DNA of 64,000 bases from Neelides folsomi. Its lineage: Eukaryota; Arthropoda; Collembola; Neelipleona; Neelidae. A model generated the notes under the pieces. The model did not search any database. It was not told the origin of the DNA and was given only the letters and a program-made list of their open reading frames with translations. The stretch covers positions 48,463 through 112,462 of the forward strand of contig JAQGBZ010000205.1 of NCBI GenBank assembly GCA_034687125.1. The letters run 5' to 3'. Positions 1 through 13,974 of the stretch are shown in pieces. The stretch's first letter is position 1, and each line of letters opens with the position of its first letter. The translations under genes were made by a program, and so were the position numbers.

Positions 1-1529
1 AATCTCAAATTTTTCCCTTGGTCTTGAACCTCCTAGTCGACCTTGCTAAAGAACCTGGGCTGAGATCATATTTTAAAGGCTTGTCCGTCTCATTTTTTGA
101 CGTTCAATAAGTTTTCTGTTGAGATATTAACTTTAATTTGAGTGTGGAATCTTTCCCGATTTTTTCTCTCCCTCCTCTTCTATTTCCTGTTCATCTGTAC
201 TTATTTACATGGGGTCAAGTGAAAAGGGAACCGGTTGGGATAGGAAGTCAAGACGTAAGAAAAACTTCGTCTTCGACGATAAGAGTTAGTGAGAGGAAGG
301 TCATGATACAAAATTGTCTAATGCCTCACACTCGCACAAATAATTATTTTGGTGATTATAATTGTTTATTTTGATTTTGATAGACCTTATCTTCAATATC
401 AATGATTGAACCATAGGCTTATATGGATCGATAAAGTGTTAATAAATCAATTAATTCTAATAATGAGGAAATTCAGAACATCCTGTGTTTCCCTTCCACG
501 TAATTAATATTATGATCCTTTTTTACATCAACAGGAAAGTTTACTTGTCATTTAGTTCTCACACAACAGTTGTGCAATGCAATTGAATGAATGAAGTGAA
601 CAAGAAACCATTAGTACTTTACTTATTTACACTGAGTAGTTGAAATTAAATTGGTTTCATGAACGCATATAGTCCTAGCTAGATACACACATATATTCTA
701 TGGGCTACATTTGTATGTATTAACATTGTTTTGGAATTGTGAATCCTTAAACATATCATTAAAGTTAAATGCATATCGCTCGAAGACTTTGTCTCTGATA
801 GTAGTAAGAGCAAAGAAAATGTTGTTTTCCTTCAAAAATTCTAAAAACATTTAATTTATTCGATTTTCATTGTTTAAGCGTGTCTATACGTTAATAATTT
901 GAGTTGTGTTCTTCTGATCTATCAAATGCCAATACTCTTTGATAATTTCTTCCTCATTACTATAATCATGTTATCTTTATTATAATTTTATACTCTTCTT
1001 TAGGTATACTGTAAAAGAGAAAAAACATTATAGGTACATAACATACCTGTATAAGACTCATTTGAATAAGTAAACAATATTAATACTAATTATTCTATTA
1101 TAAACTTATGCCATTCAACTTCAACCATACATCATCAACACTGTATAAATGAAAAAGCGCTCAATGTAATAATATTAAAATGATTAAAATCTATAGAGTT
1201 TTATCAATGATATTTCATTTTTGAGTATTTTATTGACAAGATTCTTGGAGTGATAATTCTCATATCAAGGAAAAAATGCTGATTTTTTATTATGCCACTG
1301 CAATTAATTGAATTTGTGTTGAGTCTTGAGTTTTTAAGGATTTTATCCTTCATAATTGACTTAATCCTCTTATGATTTTATGCCTTTGTTTACTTAAATA
1401 CAATGAATGAATGGTTCTTTGTTTCGATAAACTGGTTTTCATATTTTATTAATCTTACTTTATATATTTTTGTCTATAATATAAAAAAGGAATTTAATAT
1501 GTAATTATGAGAGTGAGAATGTGATGATG
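1..1529. other. no gene seen; holds 3' flank of the sevenless gene
   Basis: AT-rich DNA with only short chance ORFs. The one useful signal is a minus-strand AATAAA (TTTATT on the plus strand at about 1446-1451), roughly 80 bases beyond the stop codon of the sevenless gene and a plausible poly(A) signal for it. Confidence 0.6.
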
Positions 1530-4500
1530 CTAAACGCAGTTAGCAGCTGCATTGAATTGTGATCGTGGGCATGGAACAAATGGGAAATCTTCTCCACGCA
1601 AAGAATACTCATAGTTTTCCGCTCCACAACCGCCCCAAACCCGTTCGCTGGTGAGAGTTGGGGCATTGGAGTAGCCGACGGCCCGCCGAAGTGGAACTTC
1701 ATATCCATCCGAGTCCGTCAAAGGAGACATCGAAGCCGAGTCAGAAATGAGCTCTAGGTAACCTCGTCCCATGTATGTGACGCCAAAAGCTTCCTTTTCT
1801 TCTTCTATTAAAAATCATTTGATCATTGATCCTCGCAACATTTTGACAAATTGAAACAATTGATTACCTTGGCCTGGGGATGAAGGAGGGGATGCGATGA
1901 GGTTGACCAAAATGGTCTGAATTTGAGAAAGGCAGTCTTTGAATGAGGGTCTGTCGTCGGGTCGATATTCCCAACATAGGCCCATGAGTCGTGTTCTAAA
2001 TAAAACGAGTATATGAGAATAAAAATATTCAAGTTAATATACTTGACACTCTAACTCATTTTTGCTTAGAGAAAGTTGAATAAAAAAGGATGAAGGTATT
2101 ACAGATGTGGCGGAGCAGTCGTGGTAGGAGGAAGAGTCCCGCCATTTCTAACATAGTGAAATACATCGAGGTTGGACATTGCAGGATATGGCTGCTGTCC
2201 CATTGTCATCACTTCCCAAATTAACACTCCGAAAGCCCAGACATCAGATTGAGTGGTGCAAAGACCATCAATTAAAGCTTCTGGGCTCATCCAACGGACT
2301 GGTAGCAAACCTTCACCTTCTTTTCGATAATAGTCATTCCGATAAATATCTCTTGCAAGGCCAAAATCTCCTATTTTTACCACCCATCTGCCAGCAAACC
2401 CCTAAAAATAAATTAAATAAATAATAAGCTAATATGATATCTTATGTAATGATCTTGAATCGTTAAGAATTTTAATGTCATACTACAAAAATTCATGCAA
2501 GTATTATAGTTTTTCGAATCTCATGATTTAAATTTAAATGTATTATAATTACGTCATTGGAGGTAGAATATTGAACAAGGCAGTTTCGAGCTGCCAAATC
2601 TCTATGTACAAAATGGAGCTCTTCGAGATAAACGCAGCCTCTTGCCACATCCTCAGTGATTGCTACGAGGTCAATAATAGTGAGAGGTTCGGCGGGGGCG
2701 ACTGAAGGTCTATGCGTGCGTAAAAATGCAAGAAGATCTCCACCAGTCATAAGTTCAAGAAGAAGGAGCGGAGGATCAGTGTCTACCACTCCAATAAGCT
2801 CTAAAATATGTGGATGGTGAAATTGAGCCATGGTTTTAGCTTCCTCGGCAAATTCGGCTTTTTCTGTTTCGCTTGCTCCTTTCTTTAAGCTTTTAATTGC
2901 AACGCGACGTTCTGAACCTCCTCTCCAAGCCAATCCTTCGTAAACTTCTCCAAAGGCTCCTCGACCCAAAAGCTGACCAACGTTGACTTCTTCCCTTCTC
3001 AGTTTCGGCACTCCGGCCAGAAGTTCCCCTCCGACATAAAGACCGTTGTTTTGAAATGCCGAGCCGGCCGGCAGTTCTGACAAAGTTGCTAATTCTGTGG
3101 CGCATTCTTGTTTACCCTTCTTTCTCTCTCGCCAAATGAACCATCCTCCAATTGTGATTATAACCAAGAGAAAGGCAAGTCCACAGAGTCCGTAGAGGAT
3201 TGTAACAGGAGGGTCAGCCCGAGAAGTTAATGTCACCAACCCGGACTCACGACTCCAACTGCCCCACCCGTAACCGTTCTTTGCACGAACTCGGAAACTG
3301 TAGCTGGATTCTTGTTGCAAACCTGCGACGGCCCATTGACATTCTGAACCATTGTAAACCAACTGCCATACTGTCTGAGGACCAAACGAGCGCTTCATTC
3401 GACTACTTGTTGCACCTCCTTCTCGTGCTTCCAAAGTGTAAGCTTCCACAGTCGCTCCATTTTCCTCTGCTTTCTCCCAAATCACTTCATACGATGGACC
3501 AAATGATCGAACTATTGGTACACCTGGTGGTCCTGGCTTATCAGCCCATGTTTCAAAACGTTCACCCTAAATATTAATATAATTATTATGGATAAGTATT
3601 CATTTTTAAATATTTGTAATACCTGTCTTTGTATTGCATTATAGAATAAATATTTTAAATGTTTATATTTTAATTATTCGAATCAAAAAATTACATTTTC
3701 AGGAAAAATTAATGGAGAATCAGGTTGGGCAGAATACCAAGCCTTGGTTTGAAGGAGATAACTTGTCTTGGCGTTCAGATTATCAAGTGAAAAAAGAATC
3801 GGAGTTTTATTTTGGAATTCTCTTAGTTCAGTTGAGCTCCATGTTAAATTCCTTGAAGAGGCTTGCCGATACAAAAATTGGTATCTGGAAATGGACGGAT
3901 GAGGAGTCCATGAAAAGTTTAATGAATGGGGCGACCTGTGAATTAGAGTTAAATTGTTTGGAAATGGTAATGTAGAAACAAGTTCCGAGGGTGTCGAACT
4001 GAAGGAATCTCCCTTCTCAGAAAAGGCGACGACGGAGACTGAGTAATATGCTGACGGTGATAAGCCACAGACGTCATAGGAAAAATCCGATCTGTTTTCT
4101 TTTATCGGGTCAACAACAGCCCAAACTTGTCCATCTCCTCCACCGCCTTCTTTTTTCCATTGAACCTCATACCAGACTTTCTCTCCGTTCAATTTCTCAG
4201 GTTCAGCCCATGAGACTCGGAGAGCTGTAGGAGAAATTGGCTCAGCTTTGAGGAGTTTCGGCGGCATTGGAGCCCCAGCGGCTGTTCTTACAACAATCGG
4301 TGATGAAGTTAACAAACTTCCGTAATAGCTTTGAACAACTACAAATAAAGTGTGGGTTGTGAATGGGCTAAGCCCATCAATGGTAACGAGGTTTGACGTT
4401 GAGTTGATGAGACGACAAGAAGAGACACTGTCTGGGCTGCAACCAGAAGCTCCTCTTTCGTCCACTGGACCATAATAAATGGAATATTTGGAAGTTGGCA

Positions 4501-7500
4501 TTGAAATGTCCTGAAATGGACAAGCGTTGCATTTTGGTTCTGGTAACCTAATTGAAAGTCCGTTTGACGTTGCATTGACGAGAATAGGTTCTTTGGGTTC
4601 AAGATGAGAAGGAATGAGACATTTCTTGTCTGGCCATTTTTGTCCTCCTATGACACTTAATGCACTCACGTCTCTGGATAGGTCATGAATTGTTCCTGTT
4701 CTTTTATTTTTCCCTTTTAGATTTCCCATTGAATCCACCCAGTATAAATACGGTTCGTCCATTCCGAGGTTCATAACTTCTGCAAGTCTTTCGATGAGCA
4801 ATGTGCAGAGACATCCGTGGATATCAGCTTTCCAGATATTCCCATTTTGTCCAAATAGCAATCCCTGGTCGGAAAGGTTGAGAGAGCTTTTAAAGAAAAG
4901 TTGATTGTTTGGAGCTGGAAGCGAACTACAATTGCATCTTGGGCTTGGTGAGAAAAAGGAGCCAACTTCGCCGGTTGTTTGAACCGAATAAATTCTCCTT
5001 GCTCTTGTAAAAAATAGTCTGTTTGAAAAGGGGTCAATTGCAAGACCTGTAAAGACATTTCTTGAAGATAAAACTGTTGATAATACTGGTGGATTGGTTG
5101 ATAAATCTGCCGACATGATTCCATATTTTTCATTTACAATTTCATCAGATTTCAGAATTTTCTCAAACGTCCAATATAATTTTTGACCAATCCAATCCAA
5201 CGTGAGATGAGATGGGGTGACTGAATTGAGTGTCAAAAGCCGAATTTTCTTTTTGTCTTCGAAATTGGATATGCTGAGATCTCCAACATCATCAAATGAA
5301 TAAATTTTCATTTCATGGTCTGCAACAGTAAAAGTGATTGGAGCATAAGTTGAAGGGATGAGAACAGTTTTAATCCTTCTGTCAACGTCTAATAAAGTGA
5401 GTCCATGAGACGAAGAAATCACTAAACGAGGAACTGGGTGACTTTCTCCTTTAATCATCTTTGCATGGGAACTCATGTTACCGGCACCCCAATCCGTATA
5501 AGCTTGAACGGCAAACTCATATGCAGAATCGGGCAAGAGATTCGGGCAATAGGAAGAAAGTTTAACCAGATCAAGTTCGCAACCACAATCACTTCGTTGA
5601 ACTCGGTCCCTCCAGCAATGAAGGAGATAATTTAAAATTCGCCCATTAGGATTTGAAGGAGATTCCCAACGAAGTTCCCCGCTCAAATTCCCCTTTTCGC
5701 CAAATGGTTCATTGAGGAAAAATCGGAGATTTTGAGGAGCTGAAGGTTTCCAAGAAGGGGTCAACTTTTTGACGCTGATAGTTTTTGCAGTTGCCCAATA
5801 TGACAAAGCAGTGATGTTGACTTCTACTTCCGAATATGGGGGCCATGAGGGATATTCAATGGTCACATTGGTGTCTGAAGTATGTCTAAAGAATGAAGAA
5901 CCAATCGTCACTTCATAGAACACTTTCCCAAAGTTGGTATTGTTGACAGAAGCCCATGACAAAGTCCAATTGTCCCATCGACCGTTGAGAACGATGTTCC
6001 AAGGAGTGACCGGGTTAGGAGTGACACGAAGAAGCTTCTGATTCAATCCTCCAGGATAACGATGAGAACCCGGGTCGCACACTTCAAATGTTGTGATGTT
6101 TGACAATGCCCGGAGATTCAGGGTTGATTTGCTTTGACCAAACGTATTCGAAACGACTGCGCTGTTCGGCCCTTCGAGCCAAATAAGACGATCGCTGAAA
6201 TATTTTATGGGGCCTGTAAATTCAAACGTTTTTATAATATTTACCCATTACATAGTTAAAATTAAATTATTTGTGTTAATTATTAATATTATAACGAAAT
6301 TAAATTTAAATATAATAAGCGCATATTTAATTTAATTAATTTTAGTTGAAAATTACCTGAAAGTCCAGGTTCATCAATAGCAACAACAATTGGCGACTGT
6401 GGTGATTTGGTGTTATAAGAAAGTCGCAAAAGCGACGCTCCGGAAGATGATCGGCTCACCCAATAAAGGCGAGATTGACTCGTGTCGAGAGCAAGACCCA
6501 AAAGAACAATCCCGGAAAACAAACTCGTCTGATATAAAATGGAATGAGAATTTCCGTTCAATCTCGACATTTCCAATGAGTGGCCAGTGCTCCATACAAG
6601 AACGCCCTTATAGGAATCAATTGCCAGTTCCCTCGCGGCCGTGACGACCCTTAGAACTTCCGGTGCCTCGCCTTCAGCTAGTCGACTAATGCTCTGCTTC
6701 CTTGGAGTTGCATAATAAAGTCGCCGTCCAATGTAATCCCATGCCAGACTCACAACCCCGGTCCCCTCCATCGCTTCCAATTCCCGGCCTTTAATACGCC
6801 AAATCGTTCCATTTTGAGTAGCGAAAAATGTTGTCGAATCGGAAGAAGCAATGGAAGTGACAGTTCCTGAAGATTCCCAAGCGCCAGCTGACGCCAGGAG
6901 AGTTGGAGAGTCGCCGAGTGGATCGGTGGCCCACAACCCCCGCCCTGCCGCCCAAACAAATGAGGTGTTGACCGAGGAGTCCTTCAGACTTTTCCCTCTA
7001 AATCCTGTTGACAGAGGTCCTCGACCAGAAGAGCTCTGAGCGGCTACTTGGAATGTGTATGACGTCGATGGCTTGAGATTCTCAAGGAGGAACTCCGTCC
7101 CACTCACATTGAGGAAACTAACGTTGTTTGAGGCCGTGAGAAAGTAAGTCCACCCGCGCCAAGCTCCTTGCCCTGAAACGATCCTCGGTATAGAACTTCT
7201 ATTTGTTTTTAAGAAATGTCTAATTCGCCCGCCTCCCTGCCCGGAATTGGGAGGATAAAGGTGAAATGAAAAGCCGCCTCTCCGCCGTCGGAGGGCGAAT
7301 GAGAAAGAAATATAGATCTATTGGTAGAGAGAATAGAAAGCTTTTATTGGAAAAGGGCAGGGAGGGAGAGGCGAACGAAGAGGCGAGCCAAGGAAAGAAA
7401 ATCTTCCCAACCGCACCGGCCCTTACCGAGTCCAGAGATGGGCGGTGGAGGTTCCCAACTCAGTCTCGACCTCGTCCGGTCGAACACGGCCATTGGAACT

Positions 7501-10500
7501 GAAGGCGGAGCGAGGGGAACTGGAGTTGGCTGTGTCTCCGGGTGGAGAATCATTAGCTTTCTCACAGTGCCCACGCGCTTGTCAACATCAAAAGAATTGT
7601 GATAGAAGGCACCCTGAAATCATAATCAGAATAATTTATAATGATCGCATTTATTTAACTTGGATATCCATTAATCATTTAAGAAATAGAAGGAATATCA
7701 TTCATTACCTGTTCTGCGTTGTATTCTTCGCTCACAAGGCGCTCTCCTGTGGTCCAATAAAGTAGTCCACCCCATAGGCCAATAGAGATTACATCTCGGA
7801 ATTCTGGACTTTGAGACTTCTCTCGAATGTCCACAACCTCTCTAATATAAACATGATAAGAATAATTATTATTTCTCAAGAATTATATAAAACCAATGCA
7901 CTCGTATGTACTGATATTTAAATTAATAAACCACAATCTTTAGTTTTCCACTAACCCGTCAAGTGAAACTGCCAAAACTGTGTTGACCCCTTTGTCGACA
8001 ACAAGGACACGGTAATTTGGAAAATCCAAAGTAAATGGCCCCAGAGTGGGAGACTCAATGAGCTGCAGCGGCTCCACTTTCCTTCCACCTTCTCCAGACA
8101 GATCCATTCGGAATAGCCCGCCGCTGGACGGGGGCGTCGAAACAATGACCCAATAGAGATAGCCGGTGTAAGGGTCGGCCGCAAAGTCAGTCGGTTGGGA
8201 AAGGATTCCATCGTGGACGGTCTTCACCTTTGTACCGGAGAGGTCAGTTCTTTTGATGAGCCAGTTCTGCCCTCGCCGCTTTCTCCCGAGAACGTAGAGT
8301 TTGTCATGGAGCCAATCCACTGAAAGGAAGGTCGGAGAGACATCAAGACGGTCCTTTGGAATGAAAATCCGCGAGTCATTCCGTTCCAATCCCACAAGAT
8401 AAATGTTCCCATCTTCCCCGCCAACAAAAAGGATCTTGTACTTTAAATGAGCAGCGAGGGAACTCAGGTTCCCGTTTAAACTCCAAAGTGGAGCGTCAGG
8501 CTCCATGAGGAAATCCATATGTTGGACGAACACATCTCGGCGACCAAGGAGAAGCAACTTCGGATCCTCCCTCTTTTTCACTTCTAAATATTAGGAAAAC
8601 AAATAAATATCTATTTAAACAAATGTAAATTGTAAATATTTCCAATGTCATTTATAACTACTCTAACTGCTTAAAACTAGCTGAAAATTATTCCTGTGAT
8701 ATTTGATATTATAGCTTGTTAGGTGTTAGGTACAGTTGTATGAAATAAGCATATTACATCTTACATACATAAATATACTATACAACTTGATTAAATGTAC
8801 TATTATACAGTTTTTTCGATTTAATCATAATAGTAAAAGAACCTAATTCCTAGTAATTTAATATTTAAATATTTAATTAACTAGCCGCGGTCATGAATTT
8901 CTTTAATGACGAATTTAAAAAGTTGCTCTCAATTTCATTGAACAAACATCTCATGTTCGTGATTAGAATTATTGTTATTCAATCTCAAGGTACAGATGTA
9001 GGGTATCTATATTCATTTCATTAAGGGTGAGAGTCAATGTTGAGAAACGAGGATGCAACAGGTACAGTGGGTCAAATAAGCAAATGAATTGCATCACAAT
9101 GGAATGAATGCAGAACAAGTTTATTGTTCCACACTTGCATCAAATGCTCATTGAGTTGCATTGAGTGGAATGTGAATTTGAAACCTACCGTTTGAGAGGA
9201 TCGTTGGAGGCGTCTTAAATTGAATCCGCGTAGGTTCACCTTCTCCCTCGAGATTTTGAGCCGACAGACTTAAACTATAGTTCCAGTTCGGCTCAAGGCC
9301 GGAAAACGTGTATCCACGTACCGGCTTCCCACCCAACCGAATCTCCTGCACAAATCAATGAGATCCTTTTATGGAAGATGGAACTTAAACGAGCCATTTG
9401 ACTTCCCCTCCCTTTGTCTGGACGGGAAGACAATGGTACCAATAATAACTCCATCCCTTACCTTGATGATGGGCGCGGCAGTGGGAGTTTTCTGAAGTCT
9501 GAGGACGAAGGCGAGGAGTCGGCCGTTGGGTTGAGCAGGTGGTTCCCAAGTGATTGAAACGCTCGTATTACTAATTGGCTGGATGCTCGTGATAGTCGGG
9601 GAAGTCGGGGTTCCTTTGGGAAGCGTTTCGATCCGATTGCTCGGTGAGGAGAAGAAGGTAGGGAAGTCGGCGGCCAAAGTCAGTCCGATCCGAAACTGAT
9701 ACTCGGTGAAAGGGCGTAGGCCGCTGATGGAAAATGTCGTACTGTTACCACCCGTGGGTGGGGCTGGGAGCGACTCCCAGTCCAACCCTCGTCCAAGGGC
9801 TCTTCTCTGAACAATTAATGCTACATAAGGTAATTCATGGACTCCGCCATCCCATCTTAGTCTAAGTGATGAACTTCGGAGCGAGTCGGATACGAGAAGT
9901 GGCGGGGGCAAAGCCAGGGAACTTGTCACGCTCAGGTAATATTTTTCTACAACTCTCGAACATCCAACTTGGCAGGCTCGAAGTGCTGGGAACTCGCTCC
10001 CGTTCTATCAAAGATGAAGAGGATTTATCAAAACAATTTTTTTCCTCATCCATTTTATTTACTACGCTCGTTATCTTGAGTGGTGTGATACATGTATGTA
10101 CTCCAATGTACTTATATTTATTATTATTTGTATGGCTTACGCAGAGAGGGCCGCAACCGAGCCTGAGGGCTGCTTCCAACTCCCGGCATCCTTTTTCGAC
10201 ACAGAGACTCGCCCACTGGAAGTGAAAGGCACTTAAGCATTTTCATACATTGAAACATCCTCTACCTATTCCACTCCTACCAATTCCGTTTCCGTTCTCA
10301 CGAGCCGCCCAATAATAACGATGGGACGAGGGAGGGGAATTATGGATTACTATGCAATTTTTGATTTCATCTTAAATCCCCTCCAAAGTCGAATATTAAT
10401 CCTTGACTCTTTGATAAACCGAGAGCAGAATCCTGTCTGCAGAGTCTGGATAACCTTTCCCCTCACCCTCCACGTGCCCTGGCCCTGCACTTTCCTTGGC

Positions 10501-11364
10501 TTCATCTCTCATCTCAAGAGAGAAACTTAATCTGCCCCTTTGTTTGGGCTAGAAGACCCCTCGCGGAGCGTAAGGGCAGGGCCACTTGAAGGGATTCTCA
10601 TCTAATCCTTCGTCTCCTGGCTTATGTGCCGCTGGAACTGCGTTCCCATCCGCCCTTTCTGAGGTGCAGACGTTCGGGGGCAGCTCAATACGACGTCCTC
10701 ATGTCCATGACTCTCATCTCCATTTGTACATGCCAGCATGGATTGACGAATGGTTCGGATGATGAAGACAGATAGGATTTTATGTGTGATGTTGGCAAGA
10801 GCCGTGGAGAGTTGGAGGCCTGAGAGGTGAAATGCGAGGAGGCTGGACGTCTGTTGGATCTGGATTATTTGCGCAGCAGAATGATGGGGAAATGAGAATG
10901 GACTCAATGGAGCGCGGAGAGGGCCGTAAATAAGTTTGAATGGGATAATTTGCGGAGGAGGACAGGTAGGGAGGAAGAGATTTGGGGAGGAAGGGGGCTG
11001 CGTGAGACGACGAGGCCGGCCACCTGTTGCACCTCCACCATCAGAATGTGATGAGCGGATGGAGGGACAAAGGGGATCGGAAGTGAAGTTCCTGCCAAGG
11101 CACAAATGAGTGGTGGGGGATTAAGAAGTCCCCAATTGTTCCCTCGGCGGACATCCGCTCTGGGGAACCAGAGATTTTCACCCCAATCAAATTACCTCTG
11201 CTACTACACTAATACTATTGAAGGGTGAATGGGTCAAGATGGATAAATCTTACCTGTCCCTGGTCGGCGCAGAGGGAGGGACAAGTGGCGGAGTCGAGAT
11301 GTGTGAGGTTGAGGGCGACGGCGGCTGCCGAGAGGGTGAGGGCGAGGAGAGGTCTCAATCCCAT
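1530..11364 (-). CDS. sev: Sevenless/ROS1 receptor tyrosine kinase, complete, 13 exons
   Basis: Single-pass receptor tyrosine kinase of the Sevenless/ROS1 family, whose fly member specifies the R7 photoreceptor. Exons in transcript order: 11364-11254, 10215-10141, 10004-9462, 9345-9189, 8583-7956, 7841-7709, 7613-7427, 7172-6357, 6213-3695, 3566-2553, 2401-2103, 1995-1868, 1804-1530; all phases close, 2294 aa (human ROS1 is 2347). Seen: signal peptide starting [11 protein letters not shown], a Cys-rich N terminus (CPSLC, CGPLC, CQVGC) matching ROS1, alternating fibronectin III and YWTD-type propeller segments, a TM helix near 1844-1868, glycine loop [16 protein letters not shown] lysine, [11 protein letters not shown], the family motif [10 protein letters not shown], and a C-terminal tail with VTYMGRGY like ROS1. 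All catalytic residues are present. Start: the ATG directly before the hydrophobic leader; an upstream in-frame ATG is less likely. The first intron is about 1 kb; exon 9 is unusually long (2519 bp). Confidence 0.95.
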
Positions 11365-11984
11365 GGCGTGTGGTTCTCCATCACAACCTGCTCGTCCGTG
11401 CCGTTCCAGGCCGAGAGCGAGAGTGGCAAGGGAGCTGGAGCCGCTCACGGCCTCCACCCCGAGTCCCATCCCCCTTCTCCTGCATCCCATCCAAACGTAG
11501 AGTGAGTCAGGGCGGAAGTGACTTCCCGGGCCGCGACACCCCCTCTTCGGAGGACAGGGCTGATTGGGCCAAACGGAGTTTCCTCATTAAGAGTCAACGG
11601 AGGAGATTTGGAGCTCTCGGCCACCGGCACGGAGAGCCTCGCACAATCCCTCACGGCGAATGTATGAGAATGTCACTCATCGAGGACCCATTAGAAGAGC
11701 TCGAGTGGAAAGTAGAAGTCGCTTCATTATTATCTCGATTTCATCAGAGGGTGGGGAAGACGATGAAGTCTGGCGGGCGTTGATCCCCAACAAAGTAAAA
11801 GTGGGGCTAATGGGAAATGGATCGTGAGAAATGAGGCGCGGAAGAGAAGGGAAGATCCCAAGGGGACCCGGAAGACGAACGAAAGCAAAAGTTCCGGACA
11901 CCTGACCTAGTTACCTTACCTCACCAGTGGAGGAGCAGGATCGTCAGTCTCCCTCGACAGGTTGAAGGAGTCACTCGAGTCACC
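11365..11984. promoter_or_regulatory. divergent promoter region between sev and the RR-2 cuticle gene
   Basis: 620 bp separate the start codons of two divergently transcribed genes, so both promoters and 5' UTRs must lie here or in upstream exons not seen. On the plus strand an arthropod-type initiator TCAGTC at 11944-11949 sits about 40 bases before the cuticle-gene ATG; no TATA box is evident 30 bases above it. The ORFs in this GC-rich stretch have no recognisable protein features. Confidence 0.4.
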
Positions 11985-13347
11985 ATGATCGCCCACGCAG
12001 TCCTCTTGTGTTTCGCCGCCGTCCTCGTCCACGCCCAGTACGAGGAGGGTCATTACATCCCGCAGCAACTCCAGCCATATGAGCAACAACAACCGCTTCG
12101 AACCCATCCAAGGCTCCTTGTAAGTCCCAAGGTAACCCATGGTCCGCTCCCAATTACACACTCACATGCACGGAACAATCACCAACACTTACATCATCAC
12201 ATCGGGCCCCGGCGGCTCATCAGTCTCCACAACAACATTCACGGCTCCCAAGAGGTAATTCGCCCAAGCGTTCCACCACTTTCAATGATTTTTTGTACCA
12301 GGAGGGACGACCGCTTCTCAGAGCTGTCAAGAAGGTCCGGATTTCCCAGCAATCTCCTTATGCCGTTGATGAGCCGGTCACGTTCTCCCAGACCGTTCCG
12401 GCCGTAGCGACCTATCGTCCCCAATCCCATGCTTCAGCAGCCCAAACTCTTTCTCATGCCATTGCTCCACAGCCAACTTATTACATCCAAAGACCCACCC
12501 CAATTCATCACCATCATGTTTCGCCCAAACCAATTTTGAGATCTGTCCGACCTCACGTCCAACAAGAACAAGAGCCAGAAGAGGAATATCCCTCTGACGT
12601 AATATTTTCACCAATCATTCAATTATTCTCTTATAATATTTTGATCTCTCAATTACTTTGAAGACATTTATTATCTGATGATCTAACCAATTCTAACCCC
12701 TATGATGTGCTGGTCTAAAATTTCAGCCTAACCCTCAGTACAACTTTTCATTCGACGTCAAAGACGACGAATTGACCAACTATCAGAATCGTCAGGAAGA
12801 ACGCGAAGGTGGAGTCATCAAAGGATCTTATAGCGTCGTTGACCCCGATGGATATGTGAGGACCGTCACTTACACGGCGGATTCAAAGAACGGATTCCAA
12901 GCAAAGGTAATCTTTTCAACAAATATTTGCTCTGGCCTTGTTTGAGCGGAAGTCACCTGTTGATCGAAGGAAGAGGGTTGCGTGTGTGTGGGAGGGTTTC
13001 AGCTCTTATTCAATCTTTTGTAGGTGGTCCGGGAGCCGACGGATGTGAAAGTGAAGGTTCCACCTCCCTCGTTGGCCGAAACTCAACATCAAAATCCGCA
13101 TTCGCACCCTGCTAAGTTGGGACATCATGTGCCAAGGGCTCAACTTGCCGCGTTCCCGCAATATCAACAAGTGTATGCGGCTGCACCAGCCAATCAAGCA
13201 TACTCTCATCAAGCACCTGAACCTTCGCATTATGCCGCTCAGCAGCCGCAGCCTTCATATGTGCTCAGACGAGTCCCAGCATCTCACCTCAACCCAAACT
13301 CACCTCACCAAACTCATCGATTAGTTAAAGTTCTTCGTGCCCAGTAG
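11985..13347 (+). CDS. RR-2 type cuticular protein (chitin_bind_4)
   Basis: Secreted structural cuticle protein binding chitin through an extended Rebers-Riddiford domain. Preferred exons 11985-12119, 12224-12598, 12727-12906, 13024-13347; 337 aa. Exon 1 encodes a signal peptide (MIAHAVLLCFAAVLVHA) followed by Gln-rich sequence. Exon 3 is the RR-2 domain: YNFSFDVKDD, then GGVIKGSYSVVDPDGYVRTV and TYTADSKNGFQAKV. The flanks are His/Gln/Pro/Ala-rich, as in cuticle proteins. The exon 2 acceptor is uncertain: 12224 keeps an open frame reading SPQQHSRLPRGN, but 12301 (EGRPLLRAV) is also in phase 0, and a read-through of exon 1 to 12254 would fit too. AATAAA lies at 13366-13371, just after the stop. 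Confidence 0.88.
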
Positions 13348-13974
13348 CTCCTTCACATCGTGTTGAATAAAAGAGTTATCATTATTTTTTTACAAAAGGG
13401 AGAGAACTCGATGGGTTTAGAAAGTAGAGAGGGGAAAAAGATAAGAAACTGATGGTCTGTTGATCCTAATCGATGAGATCGAGTGAGAGAGTTTCTGAGA
13501 GTGGATGGGCAGCAGGAGCCTCGAGGCGAACGCGTCCACGCACTACGAAAAACCTCAGAAACGGAGAGAATGCATCCACATCTTAATATTGATGATAAGG
13601 AGTGAGAATAAAGGTGTTTTTTACCACTTCATCGCCCATTCTTACCATGTTTGTAGAAGGGAGAGTCGAGGGGCAGTGGGAGATTTCTAACGATTTTTGC
13701 ACAGTCTTTAATGAACGTATGTTCAAGAGAGGGAAATCGCGGTTTTGGCTTTGGCTTTGTGGAGCAGCGAAAGCGACGGGGAGATCGCAGTGGCAGCCCT
13801 CTGCCTCTGATGAGATCTTCGTTCCAGTGGGCAGCCGAGCGAAGGCTCAAGGTGCCCATTGTGGTGGGTTGAAGCACACAGGGCTGGAGACATCGTCTCT
13901 CCTTATTACTCATATAAAAGGAAAATGCAAACTCTTCTTCGTCCATTCCATCATTTGCCATCGTCATGTACTCC
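13348..13974. other. intergenic; poly(A) signal and downstream TATA box only
   Basis: Contains the AATAAA of the RR-2 gene at 13366-13371 and the promoter of the next gene at its far end. Several overlapping short ORFs on both strands show no domain, signal peptide or splice context that would support a gene. Confidence 0.5.
13913..13920 (+). promoter_or_regulatory. TATA box of the Gly/His-rich gene
   Basis: TATAAAAG 55-62 bases before the start codon at 13975, leaving a plausible 5' UTR of about 30 nt. Strong match to the arthropod TATA consensus. Confidence 0.7.

Noticed and set aside
10602-11105. 167-codon minus-strand ORF in intron 1 of sev
   Set aside because: Lies between two in-phase sev exons, has no FnIII or Cys-rich similarity and is not needed to close the model.
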